The translations under genes and the position numbers were made by a program. From Dyella nitratireducens (GTDB lineage Bacteria; Pseudomonadota; Gammaproteobacteria; Xanthomonadales; Rhodanobacteraceae), in NCBI RefSeq assembly GCF_014642835.1, contig NZ_BMJA01000002.1, positions 78,519 to 142,518 of the forward strand: 64,000 bases of DNA, read 5' to 3'. Every line of letters starts with the position of its first letter. Position 1 is the stretch's first letter. A model generated the notes under the pieces. That model was given only the letters and a program-made list of their open reading frames with translations, was not told the origin of the DNA and made no database searches. This document shows, piece by piece, positions 45,833-54,893 of this stretch.

Positions 45833-46416
45833 TGATTACTCCGCGTCTTGGTGATGGTGAGTGCACATACATCTTGTGCACTACCGCCATTCAAGAGGAC
45901 GTCGGTGATTGCATTCATAGTGGTGCCTGACCGGAACAGATCGTCGAACAGGAGTATGCGCTTGCCGGCTGTGTGAGTGGGATTGACAGTGTATAGGCCA
46001 GCGACGAGTGCTTGGCGCTGGGCTGGATTGGTGATGCTTTTCAATTGCGCAGAGTGACGGGTGGTGGTAACACAGTTCACTACGCGAAGGCCTATCGCTT
46101 CCCCAATGCCGTTGGCCAGCAATAAGACCGGCTGGATTCGACGATAGCTCGATGGTGGCACAGGAACCATGATATCGAAGTTGGCGCGGGTCTGACGAAG
46201 AAAATTAGCGGCAGTTTCAATGATGCCTGCTGCTGCTGACTCATTTTGTCGATATTTGAGTTGATACAGCAGCTCTGCAATTTCTGGGCGAGTGGTGTCG
46301 AACTGCATGCGGCCGGCAGCGTCGGGTCCCATTGGGACGCTGCTGGTTGTGTGGAGATCCAAAGCGATACCTCTTCGCCAACGCCCCTCAATTCTTTGAG
46401 GATTGATTCCGACCAT
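45829..46416 (-). CDS. ComF-like phosphoribosyltransferase
   Basis: A 195-residue PRTase. RGIALDLHTTSSVPMG, LKYRQNESAAA and the PRPP-binding loop ILLFDDLFRSGTTMNAITD identify it. The zinc-finger N terminus of ComF is missing. The gene overlaps the downstream SLOG-HTH gene by four bases, so the two work as a pair; a nucleotide made or salvaged by the PRTase could be the ligand of the SLOG domain (inference). It is preceded by a palindromic operator candidate. Confidence 0.75.
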   Translation of the reverse strand: MVGINPQRIEGRWRRGIALDLHTTSSVPMGPDAAGRMQFDTTRPEIAELLYQLKYRQNESAAAGIIETAANFLRQTRANFDIMVPVPPSSYRRIQPVLLLANGIGEAIGLRVVNCVTTTRHSAQLKSITNPAQRQALVAGLYTVNPTHTAGKRILLFDDLFRSGTTMNAITDVLLNGGSAQDVCALTITKTRSNH

Positions 46417-46536
46417 GGACAGCCCCTCCGGTGAGCCTGACGAGGGGACTCTAATCGAGGATTACATGAGCGGCAATTCCTGCTTCCCGCTGCGTTGGCG
46501 CTAATGGGAGGTAGCCCCTGCAATCATCTAGTAGCA

Positions 46537-46566
46537 CCTAGGGTGGTAAAAAATAACCACATTAGG
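46537..46566. promoter_or_regulatory. Palindromic operator candidate upstream of the PRTase-SLOG operon
   Basis: A perfect dyad CCTA-GGG-TGGT-(8)-ACCA-CAT-TAGG spans 30 bases, 121 bases upstream of the PRTase start. The paired boxes on a symmetric centre are what a dimeric HTH repressor would bind; the HTH of the SLOG protein is the obvious candidate. The rest of the 46417-47143 gap holds no gene that I can support. Confidence 0.4.
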
Positions 46567-47143
46567 GGATAGCCAGGCTCTAGCGCGGTCGTCCCTCCTC
46601 GCCTACGCGCTTCCTCCCTCGCTTTTGATGCAGACGACGTAGGCGGCAGCGCGAGGTTGCGTAGCGGCTTCGCGGGGGAGGGTAGCCACGGCCGTCGCGA
46701 CGCGGATTAAAGCACTAAGTTGCAGCACGTTTGCAAAGCAAACAGCTGTACCATTTACATAGCCTGCACCACCCCAGTGTTGCTCCATCGCTAACACCTA
46801 ACCCATGTCCTTAATTCCAGAGGAAGCATTACGGAACTACCGATTTGGGTTGGATACGCTCCATGCTTGCTAAGCAATGCCTTACACCTGTGTTTTTTCA
46901 GTACAAGGGGCAGAAGGTTAGGCGGCAAACGGATAGCAATGCACATATCGCATTGTGCATATAAAGGGATGCAGCGAGCTACGGTTTTGCGGACGGCACC
47001 TCGTTCCACTCGTGGCTTCCATGGCTGTAATAGAAAACTGTGCTCAGTGGCGCTTTTTTGATTGTCAGCGGCAGAAGCGGACAGTTGGATCTGATCGGAA
47101 ATCCCGACTTTCTTACGTGCAACCATCAGCAAAGGAGGCATTT

Positions 47144-49003
47144 ATGGGTGACGTCAAAGCACCGGCCGGCGGGCTGGCCAGCAACTCGAACTATCTGATC
47201 AACAGTGACTGCAGCGCAGTGACTGGGCTTACGGTTTCCATCAAAATCACGCAGGAGATATTTGTCCCTCTAGGGATGAGTTTCCAGCTAAACGCGTACT
47301 CGGCTCAGAACGCGAACTGCGTCTACCAGCAATACGTGTTCATGTTTGTCGTCTCTTCGGGCGGCAATCCCAGCATCAATTGGATGATCGACAACTGGCC
47401 GTCGGCCAACTATGGGCAACAGCTAAAACTTCCGCCGAACTTCAACTTCATCAACCATCAGGGGCAGCTATTTAAAATGGGCAGTGCAACGCCCACCCTG
47501 CCGGCTGGTTACAGCTTGACCATCGCCCTAGCAAATGATGGGGCGGGTAATGTCACCGGTGTGACATTTAGTATGGACGACGGCCACGGCCACACGCCTA
47601 GTACAGGGTTGATCGACTTGCTTGGCCTTCCGGTGACGGGCTCTCCTACCGGAGCGAAGGTCGACTCGACCGGCCTGGCGCCCATCCATGCTTTTGAGCT
47701 CAACGTCGTCGGCCAAGATAATGGTGAGGTGACCCTGCTGCAGAGCGGCGCGGGGACTATCACTTATGCTGCAACCAGCCCCCTGACGGTGTCGAACAAC
47801 CTGCCCGATTGCGTCTCGGCCGCAGGCACAGTGACGGAGGAGACTTCCAACTCCGCTTATGGCGGTCTGCCTGCTGGACCGAGCACCTCGACGACGCAGA
47901 GCTTCAATGCGCCTCAGCCGGCGATTTCTCCGGGTGCGTATCTTGCATCCTCTCAGCGGTTCGGAGCTGCGGCGCAGACAGAAGTCTATGTGATTGGGGT
48001 GGCCGGCCAGCTGCAGCAGTTTCAGGTCACGGGGACGGGGAACTGGAGCGGCCCGACCGGTTACGGGCCGGGTGGGTTGGCCCCCTCAGGTGCGGCAGTC
48101 GCTGCTTCGGAACAGTTCGGTGGAGGCGGTCAGACAGACGTGTTCACCATCGGGAACAACGGCCAACTGCAGGTCTATTGGGCGAAGGCGAACGGCGGCT
48201 TCAACGGACCGGTCCCGATCGGCCCTGCGGGTTTTGCCCCTGCGGGCGCGCACCTGGTAGCAAGCCAGGAGTTCTCCATCGCCAATCAGACCGACGCCTT
48301 TGTGGTGGCCAAGTCAGGACAGCTGTCGGTGTTCTCAGTGCAGAGCCTAGGTAACTGGAGCAGCCCGAGAGCGATCGGTCCGTCCCATTTTGCTCCGCCC
48401 GGCGCTGGGTTGGCCGCAGGCCCACAGTTCGGCTGTCCGAATCAGACCAATGTTTGGGTGGTGGACAGCACGGGCCGCCTGGTCGTGTTTTGGACCAATC
48501 AGCCAGGACAGTGGAATGGTCCCGTGCCAATCAGTGCTGCAAGCTTCGCCCCACCCGGCGCGCGCCTAGCGACTAGTCAGCAGTTCGGCTGTGACAACCA
48601 GACCAATGTCTGGGTAGTGGACAGCACCGGGCGTCTGGTCGTGTTTTGGGTTGAGAACGCGGGGACCTGGAACGGCCCCGTGGCGATCAGTGCACCGGGC
48701 TTCGCACCTCCGGGGGCCTGCGTGAGCGTGATCCAGCAATTCGGCTGCGACAACCAGACCGATGTATTTGTGGTCGACGTGAATGGACGGATGAACGTGT
48801 TCTGGGTCGAGAATGCCGGATCATGGAATGGTCCGGTGCAGTTGAGCCCACCGGGTTTCGCGCCCCCTGGTTCACCGGTGACGAGCTCGCAGCAATTTGG
48901 TGCAAGCAACCAGACCGACCTGTTCTGTGTGAACAACGCCGGACTATCGACGGTCTCTTGGGTCCAGTCGGCTGGTTCATGGGGTGGGCCCGCGCTTCTG
49001 TGA
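47144..49003 (+). CDS. PLL-like seven-repeat beta-propeller lectin with unknown N-terminal domain
   Basis: A 619-residue protein; ATG 47144 has an ideal AAAGGAGG site. The first 260 or so residues are a separate domain of unknown function (SIKITQEIFVPLGMSFQLNA). From about residue 265 there are exactly seven repeats of about 52 residues with the pattern APxGAxxxxSQQFG, NQTDVFVVD, GRLxVFW and WNGPVxIS. This matches the seven-bladed PLL-type lectins from Photorhabdus as remembered. There is no signal peptide. Likely binds fucosylated or similar glycans. It may be a surface, toxin-associated or defence lectin. Confidence 0.75.
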   Translation: MGDVKAPAGGLASNSNYLINSDCSAVTGLTVSIKITQEIFVPLGMSFQLNAYSAQNANCVYQQYVFMFVVSSGGNPSINWMIDNWPSANYGQQLKLPPNFNFINHQGQLFKMGSATPTLPAGYSLTIALANDGAGNVTGVTFSMDDGHGHTPSTGLIDLLGLPVTGSPTGAKVDSTGLAPIHAFELNVVGQDNGEVTLLQSGAGTITYAATSPLTVSNNLPDCVSAAGTVTEETSNSAYGGLPAGPSTSTTQSFNAPQPAISPGAYLASSQRFGAAAQTEVYVIGVAGQLQQFQVTGTGNWSGPTGYGPGGLAPSGAAVAASEQFGGGGQTDVFTIGNNGQLQVYWAKANGGFNGPVPIGPAGFAPAGAHLVASQEFSIANQTDAFVVAKSGQLSVFSVQSLGNWSSPRAIGPSHFAPPGAGLAAGPQFGCPNQTNVWVVDSTGRLVVFWTNQPGQWNGPVPISAASFAPPGARLATSQQFGCDNQTNVWVVDSTGRLVVFWVENAGTWNGPVAISAPGFAPPGACVSVIQQFGCDNQTDVFVVDVNGRMNVFWVENAGSWNGPVQLSPPGFAPPGSPVTSSQQFGASNQTDLFCVNNAGLSTVSWVQSAGSWGGPALL

Positions 49004-49508
49004 CGGCATTAGTGAGCAACGTCAGTCGCCCCGACCGCTTCTTCTCGATGATGTGTTCTCTGTTCCGCCCATCGAATCCAGGGTTTGAGACTAGCCGAAT
49101 TCACCAGGTATCTGGTTTGGTTTCGCCCGGTGGATCCTTTCGCGCTGGACAGAAGGCCCTGCGATCTCGCTCTGATCGCCTGAATAAGGTGGTCACCAAT
49201 TTCCAGCAGATCACGGGTGCTTTTCACCAACCGATACATAGCAAAAGTGGCGCCCATGTCTTGGCTTCATCATCTTTGTTCTACAGGTGATTTGAATTCG
49301 GCGAAACACTCCATTTTTACTCGACGTCATTCCCGCGAAAGCGGGAATCCATTTTGGGGATGCATCAGAGCAAGATGGATTCCCGCTTTCGCGGGAATGA
49401 CGGCCATGAGGGTTCGTGTATCTCTGGACATCAGTGGGAGAAAGCTTGAATGACGAGCTCAGGCATCAAGCCCTGCCATCCACGTTGATAAACAAAATGC
49501 TTTCTCTG
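49004..49508. repeat. Gap with full family B repeat, CCCGC variant (49325-49402)
   Basis: CGTCATTCCCGCGAAAGCGG...CCGCTTTCGCGGGAATGACG forms a long-arm palindrome around ATCCATTTTGGGG. Its right arm equals the half copy at 8401-8430. Open frames at 48823-49290 (plus) and 49009-49257 (minus) overlap each other and have no family match, so no gene is called. Confidence 0.7.
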
Positions 49509-49793
49509 TCACTGCTCCGTCTGGCTTTGCACTCCAAGCCAATTCTCATCGCCTAGCCTCTCCAACACCTCATCAATCTTCATGTTGATCGCCTCAAAGA
49601 TGAAATAGAGCTCGGCACGGCCGATGGTTATCGTGGCGTCGCCGTTCTCGGCGTTGTCGTCGTTATAGGTGATGTGTGCCATCAGGGTCAGCATGTCCTG
49701 CAGTTGTTTAAGGGTTTCGTAGCCGTCTCGGGACAATAGATAGAGGTGCGGGCCGCAGGGCTCGCCTTGCATGTTTTCCATGGTGTTCTCCAC
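49509..49793 (-). CDS. Small hypothetical protein, XAC0095-like
   Basis: A 94-residue acidic protein (MENTMENMQGEPCGPHLYLL start). The text YLLSRDGYETLKQLQDMLTL and LYFIFEAINMKIDEVLERLG recalls the XAC0095-like family of Xanthomonadales; match tentative. No signal or membrane segment. Start at 49793 or the ATG at 49781 are both possible. Confidence 0.5.
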   Translation of the reverse strand: MENTMENMQGEPCGPHLYLLSRDGYETLKQLQDMLTLMAHITYNDDNAENGDATITIGRAELYFIFEAINMKIDEVLERLGDENWLGVQSQTEQ

Positions 49794-50571
49794 ACGCTTA
49801 GGTCACGCCGCGTATTGCGCGCGGCGTGAAGGGCTTCAGGAAAAATCCTGCTTGTTTTGTCGGAATCAGCTGCTTCCGTTTCGACAAGTGCCCACTTCGG
49901 CCCGACGTCGCGCAGCCTGCGCGGCGGAGAAGTAGGGGGAATGCACCAAGGTGGGAGCACGAAGATGTGCGGGTGCTTTATGATCGGGGGCAACCATGAT
50001 CACTCCTAGTTAGTTGGTTGTGGCCAGCGGATCGTTTGGGGTCCTAAGCCCAGGCGATCCGCGCTACTTCTCACATGTCGGGCGTGTCGCAAGTCATCAT
50101 CATTTCGGATGGGCACGCCCGACTACCGCACCTTCGCATGAAATGCGTTGCGCTATCTGTCGGTGCTGAGTGATTCGACGCGTTGGCGAATGCCTACTTG
50201 GTGGATGCCAAGGATGACGCCGAAAACCGTTGCCTTTATTTGCCCCACTGCCGCAAGCGAGTGATGTTGATGATCTCGACATCCATGCTCATAAGCGCGT
50301 ACGAGTTATTTCCTATCCGTAAAACCTCGCACAACCCGAATCTCAACGGCGTGCTCGCTGGCTGGCCCTGAGTTTCCGCAATGGTCTACATCATCGTTGG
50401 GGAGAAGTTCCTTGCCCGCATAGTCTTCACCGAGCGAGATTCTTAGCCGAATCTTAGGGCGCAAGTGCCAGTCACGAGAATTATTCGGCCGGTTTGTTTA
50501 CTGCAACAATGGGGATGGTAATCTCGGCGCTTGCCCGCCTGATGATCCACCCTGATACCAAGGAGCTTCCG
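49794..50571. other. Long gap without a supported gene
   Basis: Short open frames (for example 49688-49993 minus, 50183-50371 plus) have no plausible start signals or family match. The AAGGAG site for the cytochrome b561 gene lies at 50560-50565. A small RNA is possible but no clear terminator was found inside. Confidence 0.3.
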
Positions 50572-51111
50572 ATGTCTTCGACGGCACCTGGCCGTTATGC
50601 GCCTGCATTGCGCTGGCTGCATTGGATCATCTTCGTGTTCGTGCTGATCGCTTATGTTGCGATCAATCTGGATGACGTGTTCCCGCATGGGAGCAGCGCC
50701 CGCAGCAACGTCAAGGCGGCGCATTTCCTTGCGGGTATCGCCGTACTGTTGTTGGCCTTGCCTCGTATGGCGGTGCGTTTTGCGCATAGCGCGCCACCCA
50801 TCCAGCCGCCCATGGATCGCTGGAGCTATGCGCTCAGCAAGATTACGCATCTTGCGCTTTATCTGTTTCTTATCGTGCAGCCGATCATGGGCATCATCAC
50901 CCTGCAGATCTCGGGCAAGCCAATCGTTATCTTCGGTGTGACGGTGCTGCCTGCGGTGTTTGGTCCTGGTAACCGAGCGTTGGGCAACCAGTGGGAGGAC
51001 ATCCACGGCACGGTGGGCACGGTGTTTTACTACGTGATCGGGTTGCATATTCTGGCCGCGCTCTGGCATCACTTCGGCCGCAAGGACAACACGCTACGGC
51101 GGATGCTCTGA
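50572..51111 (+). CDS. Cytochrome b561 family protein
   Basis: A 179-residue four-helix membrane protein of the bacterial cytochrome b561 (CybB-like) family. The start at 50572 (MSSTAPGRYAPALRWLHWII) has an AAGGAG site. Heme-ligand candidates are His in LRWLHW, KAAHFLAG, GTVGTVFYYVIGLHILAALW and the loop HGT. These proteins pass electrons between membrane quinol and periplasmic acceptors such as oxygen. Upstream extension to 50494 is not needed. Confidence 0.88.
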   Translation: MSSTAPGRYAPALRWLHWIIFVFVLIAYVAINLDDVFPHGSSARSNVKAAHFLAGIAVLLLALPRMAVRFAHSAPPIQPPMDRWSYALSKITHLALYLFLIVQPIMGIITLQISGKPIVIFGVTVLPAVFGPGNRALGNQWEDIHGTVGTVFYYVIGLHILAALWHHFGRKDNTLRRML

Positions 51112-51163
51112 GCAAGGGCCGTTGGTCAAGATTCAAAGCCAGGTTTTGTGCTTCGTGCCCGGG

Positions 51164-51195
51164 AAGGGGTTTACCTCAAGGTAGGCCCCTTTTTA
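51164..51195 (+). terminator. Intrinsic terminator after cytochrome b561
   Basis: AAGGGGTTTACCT-CAA-GGTAGGCCCCTTTTT: a stem with a small mismatch and a T-run about 50 bases past the stop. Confidence 0.75.
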
Positions 51196-51335
51196 ATGGA
51201 AACTCTCGGTCTTTTAACTTGCGTAGGGTTCATACATAGCCAGTCATTCGCGTACAAGCTGGAAATACTGCGCTACGTCACTATTGCCCCTAACAAGCGG
51301 CGCTTGATGATCGCTTCCCGACGCGAGGAACCAGC

Positions 51336-52472
51336 GTGATCATCGCTAACATCGACGACTATCGCAAACAATGCGAAGCCCGGCTTCCTCCCTTCCTGTT
51401 TGACTACATCAGTGGCGGTTCTTACCAGGAGAACACGCTGCGCGCGAATATGGCGGAGCTGCAGGCGACGCTGTTGCGCCAACGCGTGATGGTGGACGAA
51501 TCGCATCTCAATCTGTCGATTCCGTTGTGGGATCAGGCGTTGTCACTGCCGATCGTGCTCGGGCCTGTGGGCATGGCCGGCATGTACTCAAGCCGTGGCG
51601 AAGTCAAAGCGGCTAACGCGGCCCATGCGGCGGGCATTCCGTTTACGCTGTCGACGATGGGTGTGTGCGATGTGCATGAGGTCGCGCAAAAAACCGGCGT
51701 TCCGCCGTGGTTCCAGCTCTACATGCTGAAAGACCGTGGCTTCGTCAAAAGCGTGATCGAACGATCTGTTGCCGCGGGCTCGAAGGTATTGGTCTTCACC
51801 GTGGATCTGGCGACCCCGGGGCGACGCTACAGCGCTGTGCACGATGGCATGGAGAAGGACCCGACGCTGCTGGGAATGCTGGGATTCGTCGCTCAAGGCG
51901 CCATGCACCTCCGCTGGGCCATCGACATCATGACGAAAGGCTGGCCGCTGAAGTTCGGTACGGTGGCCGAAGCGATGCCCAAGGGCGTTCCGTACGGAAA
52001 ATTTGTCCACGACAATTTCGATGCATCGACAACTTGGAAAGACATCGAGTGGATACGGTCGATCTTTCCGGGAAAGATTATCTTGAAGGGCATTCTCGAT
52101 CCCGAGGATGCCAAGCGCGCCGTACAGACAAATATCGATGGCATCGTCGTGTCAAATCACGGCGGCAGGCAGCTTGATAGCGTGACTTCAACGATTCGTG
52201 CGTTGCCCAAGGTGGTCGATGCCGTGCAGGGCAGCGTTCCCGTGTTCATGGACGGCGGCATTCGCTCGGGCCTGGATGTATTGAAAGCGCTGGCGCTGGG
52301 TGCCAAGGCGTGTTTCCTGGGACGCGCGTGGGCCTATGCACTGGGGGCCGCAGGTGAAGCCGGTGTGCGGGATATGTTGGACATTCTTAGAGAGGAGCTA
52401 AGAGTCGGCATGATTCTGACCGGATGCAGTGACGTCAACCGGGCTACGCCAGATTTGTTGCTCAAGGATTGA
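51336..52472 (+). CDS. lldD: FMN-dependent L-lactate dehydrogenase
   Basis: A 378-residue membrane-associated flavoenzyme that oxidises L-lactate to pyruvate and passes electrons to quinone. Family markers: MIIANIDDYRKQCEARLPPF, LGPVGMAGMYSSRGEVKAAN, PFTLSTMGVCDVHEV and the active-site SNHGGRQLDSV; DGGIRSGLDVLKALALGAKA binds FMN phosphate. Very close in plan to E. coli LldD. No lldP permease or lldR regulator is adjacent. Confidence 0.92.
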   Translation: MIIANIDDYRKQCEARLPPFLFDYISGGSYQENTLRANMAELQATLLRQRVMVDESHLNLSIPLWDQALSLPIVLGPVGMAGMYSSRGEVKAANAAHAAGIPFTLSTMGVCDVHEVAQKTGVPPWFQLYMLKDRGFVKSVIERSVAAGSKVLVFTVDLATPGRRYSAVHDGMEKDPTLLGMLGFVAQGAMHLRWAIDIMTKGWPLKFGTVAEAMPKGVPYGKFVHDNFDASTTWKDIEWIRSIFPGKIILKGILDPEDAKRAVQTNIDGIVVSNHGGRQLDSVTSTIRALPKVVDAVQGSVPVFMDGGIRSGLDVLKALALGAKACFLGRAWAYALGAAGEAGVRDMLDILREELRVGMILTGCSDVNRATPDLLLKD

Positions 52473-52493
52473 CACACGCGACAGCGCAGTGGC

Positions 52494-53999
52494 CTAGCCG
52501 TGTTTGCCAAACTCTACGAGAGAAATGTCCGGCACAAACCAGCGAATGCAATTCCGGCCAGCGTGCTTGGCGGCGTAGAGCGCCTTGTCGGCGGCGTCCA
52601 ATAATTTCTCCTTGCCAGCATGTTCACCATCGCCTCTCGCCGCCACGCCGGCGCTGGCAGTCACGACACCATAAGGGCTGCGGCGATTCTGGATTTGCAG
52701 CGCTTCGACGCGACTTCGCAATCGCTGGAGGACGTGTTCCACGGCCATTCGATCGCGGCCTGAGAACAGGACGGCGAATTCCTCGCCGCCATATCGAGCC
52801 ACGGTGACGCCTGCATGCAGGCTTGTTTCTTTTTGCAGTGCACGTGCTACCGCTGCCAGGCAATCGTCACCGGCCAGGTGTCCGTAGGTGTCGTTGAAGG
52901 CTTTGAACATGTCGATGTCCACCATCGCCACGGCCAGGGGCAGGCTCAGCGTAGAGGCTCTTTCCCATTCGCGTTGGAACGTGCGGTAGAAGCCACGCCG
53001 GTTCAGCAAGCGGGTCAGGTCGTCGTGAATGATTCTTTGCTTCAATCCGCGCTGCAAATGCTTGAGTTCGCTTTCCATGTAGAGATGGTGTCCAAGCATC
53101 ACGGCGACGCGTACGGCGTAGGAGGTGATGCCAAGCACCAGGGCGACAATGGCCAAGCCGGCGTTGTGACCGAACTGCACAAAGGCCAGCAGGCATAGCG
53201 CCAGGCTCAGCACGAACGGGCTGATGCTTCCCACCACGACGCGTGCTCTACGGCTCGGCCGATACCATCGCACCCACACCGTTCGCCGGCGGCTCAGCAG
53301 CAAGCCAAGCACGACGAACGGCAAGTCGATGAACAACTCGGGCACATAGGATTCGCTGGTTAGAACGAAGCGATTGTGGATGGCCGGAAAAATCAATTCC
53401 GTCCAGGCGAAAATCAACAGCACGAAGTAGAAGCGGCGCTCGTCGGCGCGCTTGGTTGCGGCAAAGCGCAAGGTTGCGCAAGCGGCCACGAACAGCGCCA
53501 TCGCATCGAACATCCATATCAAGAACGAGGCAACGGAAACATTCGATGTGCCCGCGCCGATGAGCCTATGCAGCAAGGCGTAGAACAGCCCTGCAATGGC
53601 GAGGGCCAGCAAGCCATCCATGATGCTTGCCCAGCGGCGCAGCGGGCCGATCGGGCTATATACGGCTGCGATCGTCAATAGCAGGCTGTTGAGGCAGAAG
53701 TAGAGCGTTGGATCGAAGGCGACCAGGGTGCCCTCTGGATTCACCCAGGAATCGGCCAGCAGCAGGCCGAAAGCCGCCAGTTGTGCGATCAATGCCAAGG
53801 TCAGCAAAGCCCACAAGGGGCGATTGTGGGTCACGCTCATTCGCAACCGGCGTCCGCTGAGAAACAGCGTGAAGAGCAGCGTTGCGATGACGAACACATA
53901 GCTCCACGACAACACCCGCGCAGGTACGACGATGAGAACCGCTAGATGCAACGCCAGCAGTGGAGCGTAAATTTTCGGCGTTAACCCCTGGATTTTCAT
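52494..53999 (-). CDS. Membrane-bound diguanylate cyclase (GGDEF)
   Basis: A 501-residue protein with about eight membrane helices over the first 310 residues and a C-terminal GGDEF domain. The active site is RYGGEEFAVLF (GGEEF). The conserved start DDLTRLLNRRGFYRTFQREW and VDIDMFKAFNDTYGHLAGDD are present. It makes cyclic-di-GMP from GTP. The membrane part resembles no input domain that I can name. No EAL domain. Confidence 0.9.
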   Translation of the reverse strand: MKIQGLTPKIYAPLLALHLAVLIVVPARVLSWSYVFVIATLLFTLFLSGRRLRMSVTHNRPLWALLTLALIAQLAAFGLLLADSWVNPEGTLVAFDPTLYFCLNSLLLTIAAVYSPIGPLRRWASIMDGLLALAIAGLFYALLHRLIGAGTSNVSVASFLIWMFDAMALFVAACATLRFAATKRADERRFYFVLLIFAWTELIFPAIHNRFVLTSESYVPELFIDLPFVVLGLLLSRRRTVWVRWYRPSRRARVVVGSISPFVLSLALCLLAFVQFGHNAGLAIVALVLGITSYAVRVAVMLGHHLYMESELKHLQRGLKQRIIHDDLTRLLNRRGFYRTFQREWERASTLSLPLAVAMVDIDMFKAFNDTYGHLAGDDCLAAVARALQKETSLHAGVTVARYGGEEFAVLFSGRDRMAVEHVLQRLRSRVEALQIQNRRSPYGVVTASAGVAARGDGEHAGKEKLLDAADKALYAAKHAGRNCIRWFVPDISLVEFGKHG

Positions 54000-54534
54000 A
54001 AGCGCCTAAGCGGCGGGTTTGTCGGTGTGCCTATGAAATGCATTTATGGTGCCAAGGCTATTAAGGATGCAGTGAATAAATAGTCGCCTGGCGCATCCTG
54101 TTGCTTGCATCACATTTTTCGTCCCTCATACGGGCAAAAAATTGATACCCACGTCAATGCTGTTTCAGCGCGAATCGTCATGCCGGCCTTCGCCCCACTG
54201 CTATCCGTGGGAGATTTTTCTGGTACTCAGAAAACTGCCGTTCCATAGGCACTTTTTGCAAAGGAATGTAGCGAGGAACTTGTTCTCACCGGAGTCTTGA
54301 ATCTTGCTTTATCGTCATTCCGGCGAAGGCCGGAATCCATCGCCAGCACGAAGCATGGATTCCGGCCTTCGCCGGAATGACGGTGAGGTACTACGACACT
54401 TCCCAGAAACCCGTGGGCCTTCGCCGGAATGACGTCAAGGTAATCTGAAAGATTACCGTTAGCTTGCGCGGCGTTCTGATTCTGCTAAGGATAAGCAACT
54501 CATCGACCAAGTCTTCTGCGATCAGGCCAGCGCG
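54000..54534. repeat. Gap with a compact family B repeat and partial copies
   Basis: A compact full copy at 54313-54382 (CGTCATTCCGGCGAAGGC... to CGCCGGAATGACG) lacks the inner GTGCG pair. A half copy lies at 54417-54434. At 54154-54180 the text AATGCTGTTTCAGCGCGAATC is shared with 24713 and is followed by a broken family B start. No gene is seen. Confidence 0.7.
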
Positions 54535-54825
54535 TCAGTCATTCGCCGCATCCTCCTTTCCCGGCGGCAATGCATCAGACCGTGCGGCGAGCAGCGCACG
54601 CAGGTTCTGCTCCAGCTCCGCGATGGTGAGAGGGAAATAACCGTCTTCGCCCTCTGACTTGAGCCATCCCAGTACCCGCTCCCGATTCACGTGAACATCC
54701 ACCTGACGCAGGGCAGGCGCAACGTCATCGACGGCAACGTATCCGACTTGGCAGATCAACCGCCAAAGCCAGTTCATCTTCAAAGGATTGACCCCGCGGC
54801 TGAGCGGCGGCTGCTTGTAGTCCAT
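54535..54825 (-). CDS. Hypothetical protein, DUF1456-like end
   Basis: A 96-residue protein; start at 54825 (MDYKQPPLSRGVNPLKMNWL) with a GAGGGAAG site; the frame is open to 54891. The C-terminal text RERVLGWLKSEGEDGYFPLT and LEQNLRALLAA is vaguely like DUF1456. Function unknown. Neighbour of a PAS-GAF-GGDEF gene on the same strand but probably separately controlled. Confidence 0.5.
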   Translation of the reverse strand: MDYKQPPLSRGVNPLKMNWLWRLICQVGYVAVDDVAPALRQVDVHVNRERVLGWLKSEGEDGYFPLTIAELEQNLRALLAARSDALPPGKEDAAND

Positions 54826-54893
54826 CTCGATGCTTCCCTCTGGCGAAGGTCGGGGATGAGTGTAGCCCTCGATGCGGGCATGCCCGGGCATTT

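Noticed and set aside
49004-49300. Coding frames after the lectin gene
   Set aside because: Overlapping frames on both strands with no recognisable motif or start signal.
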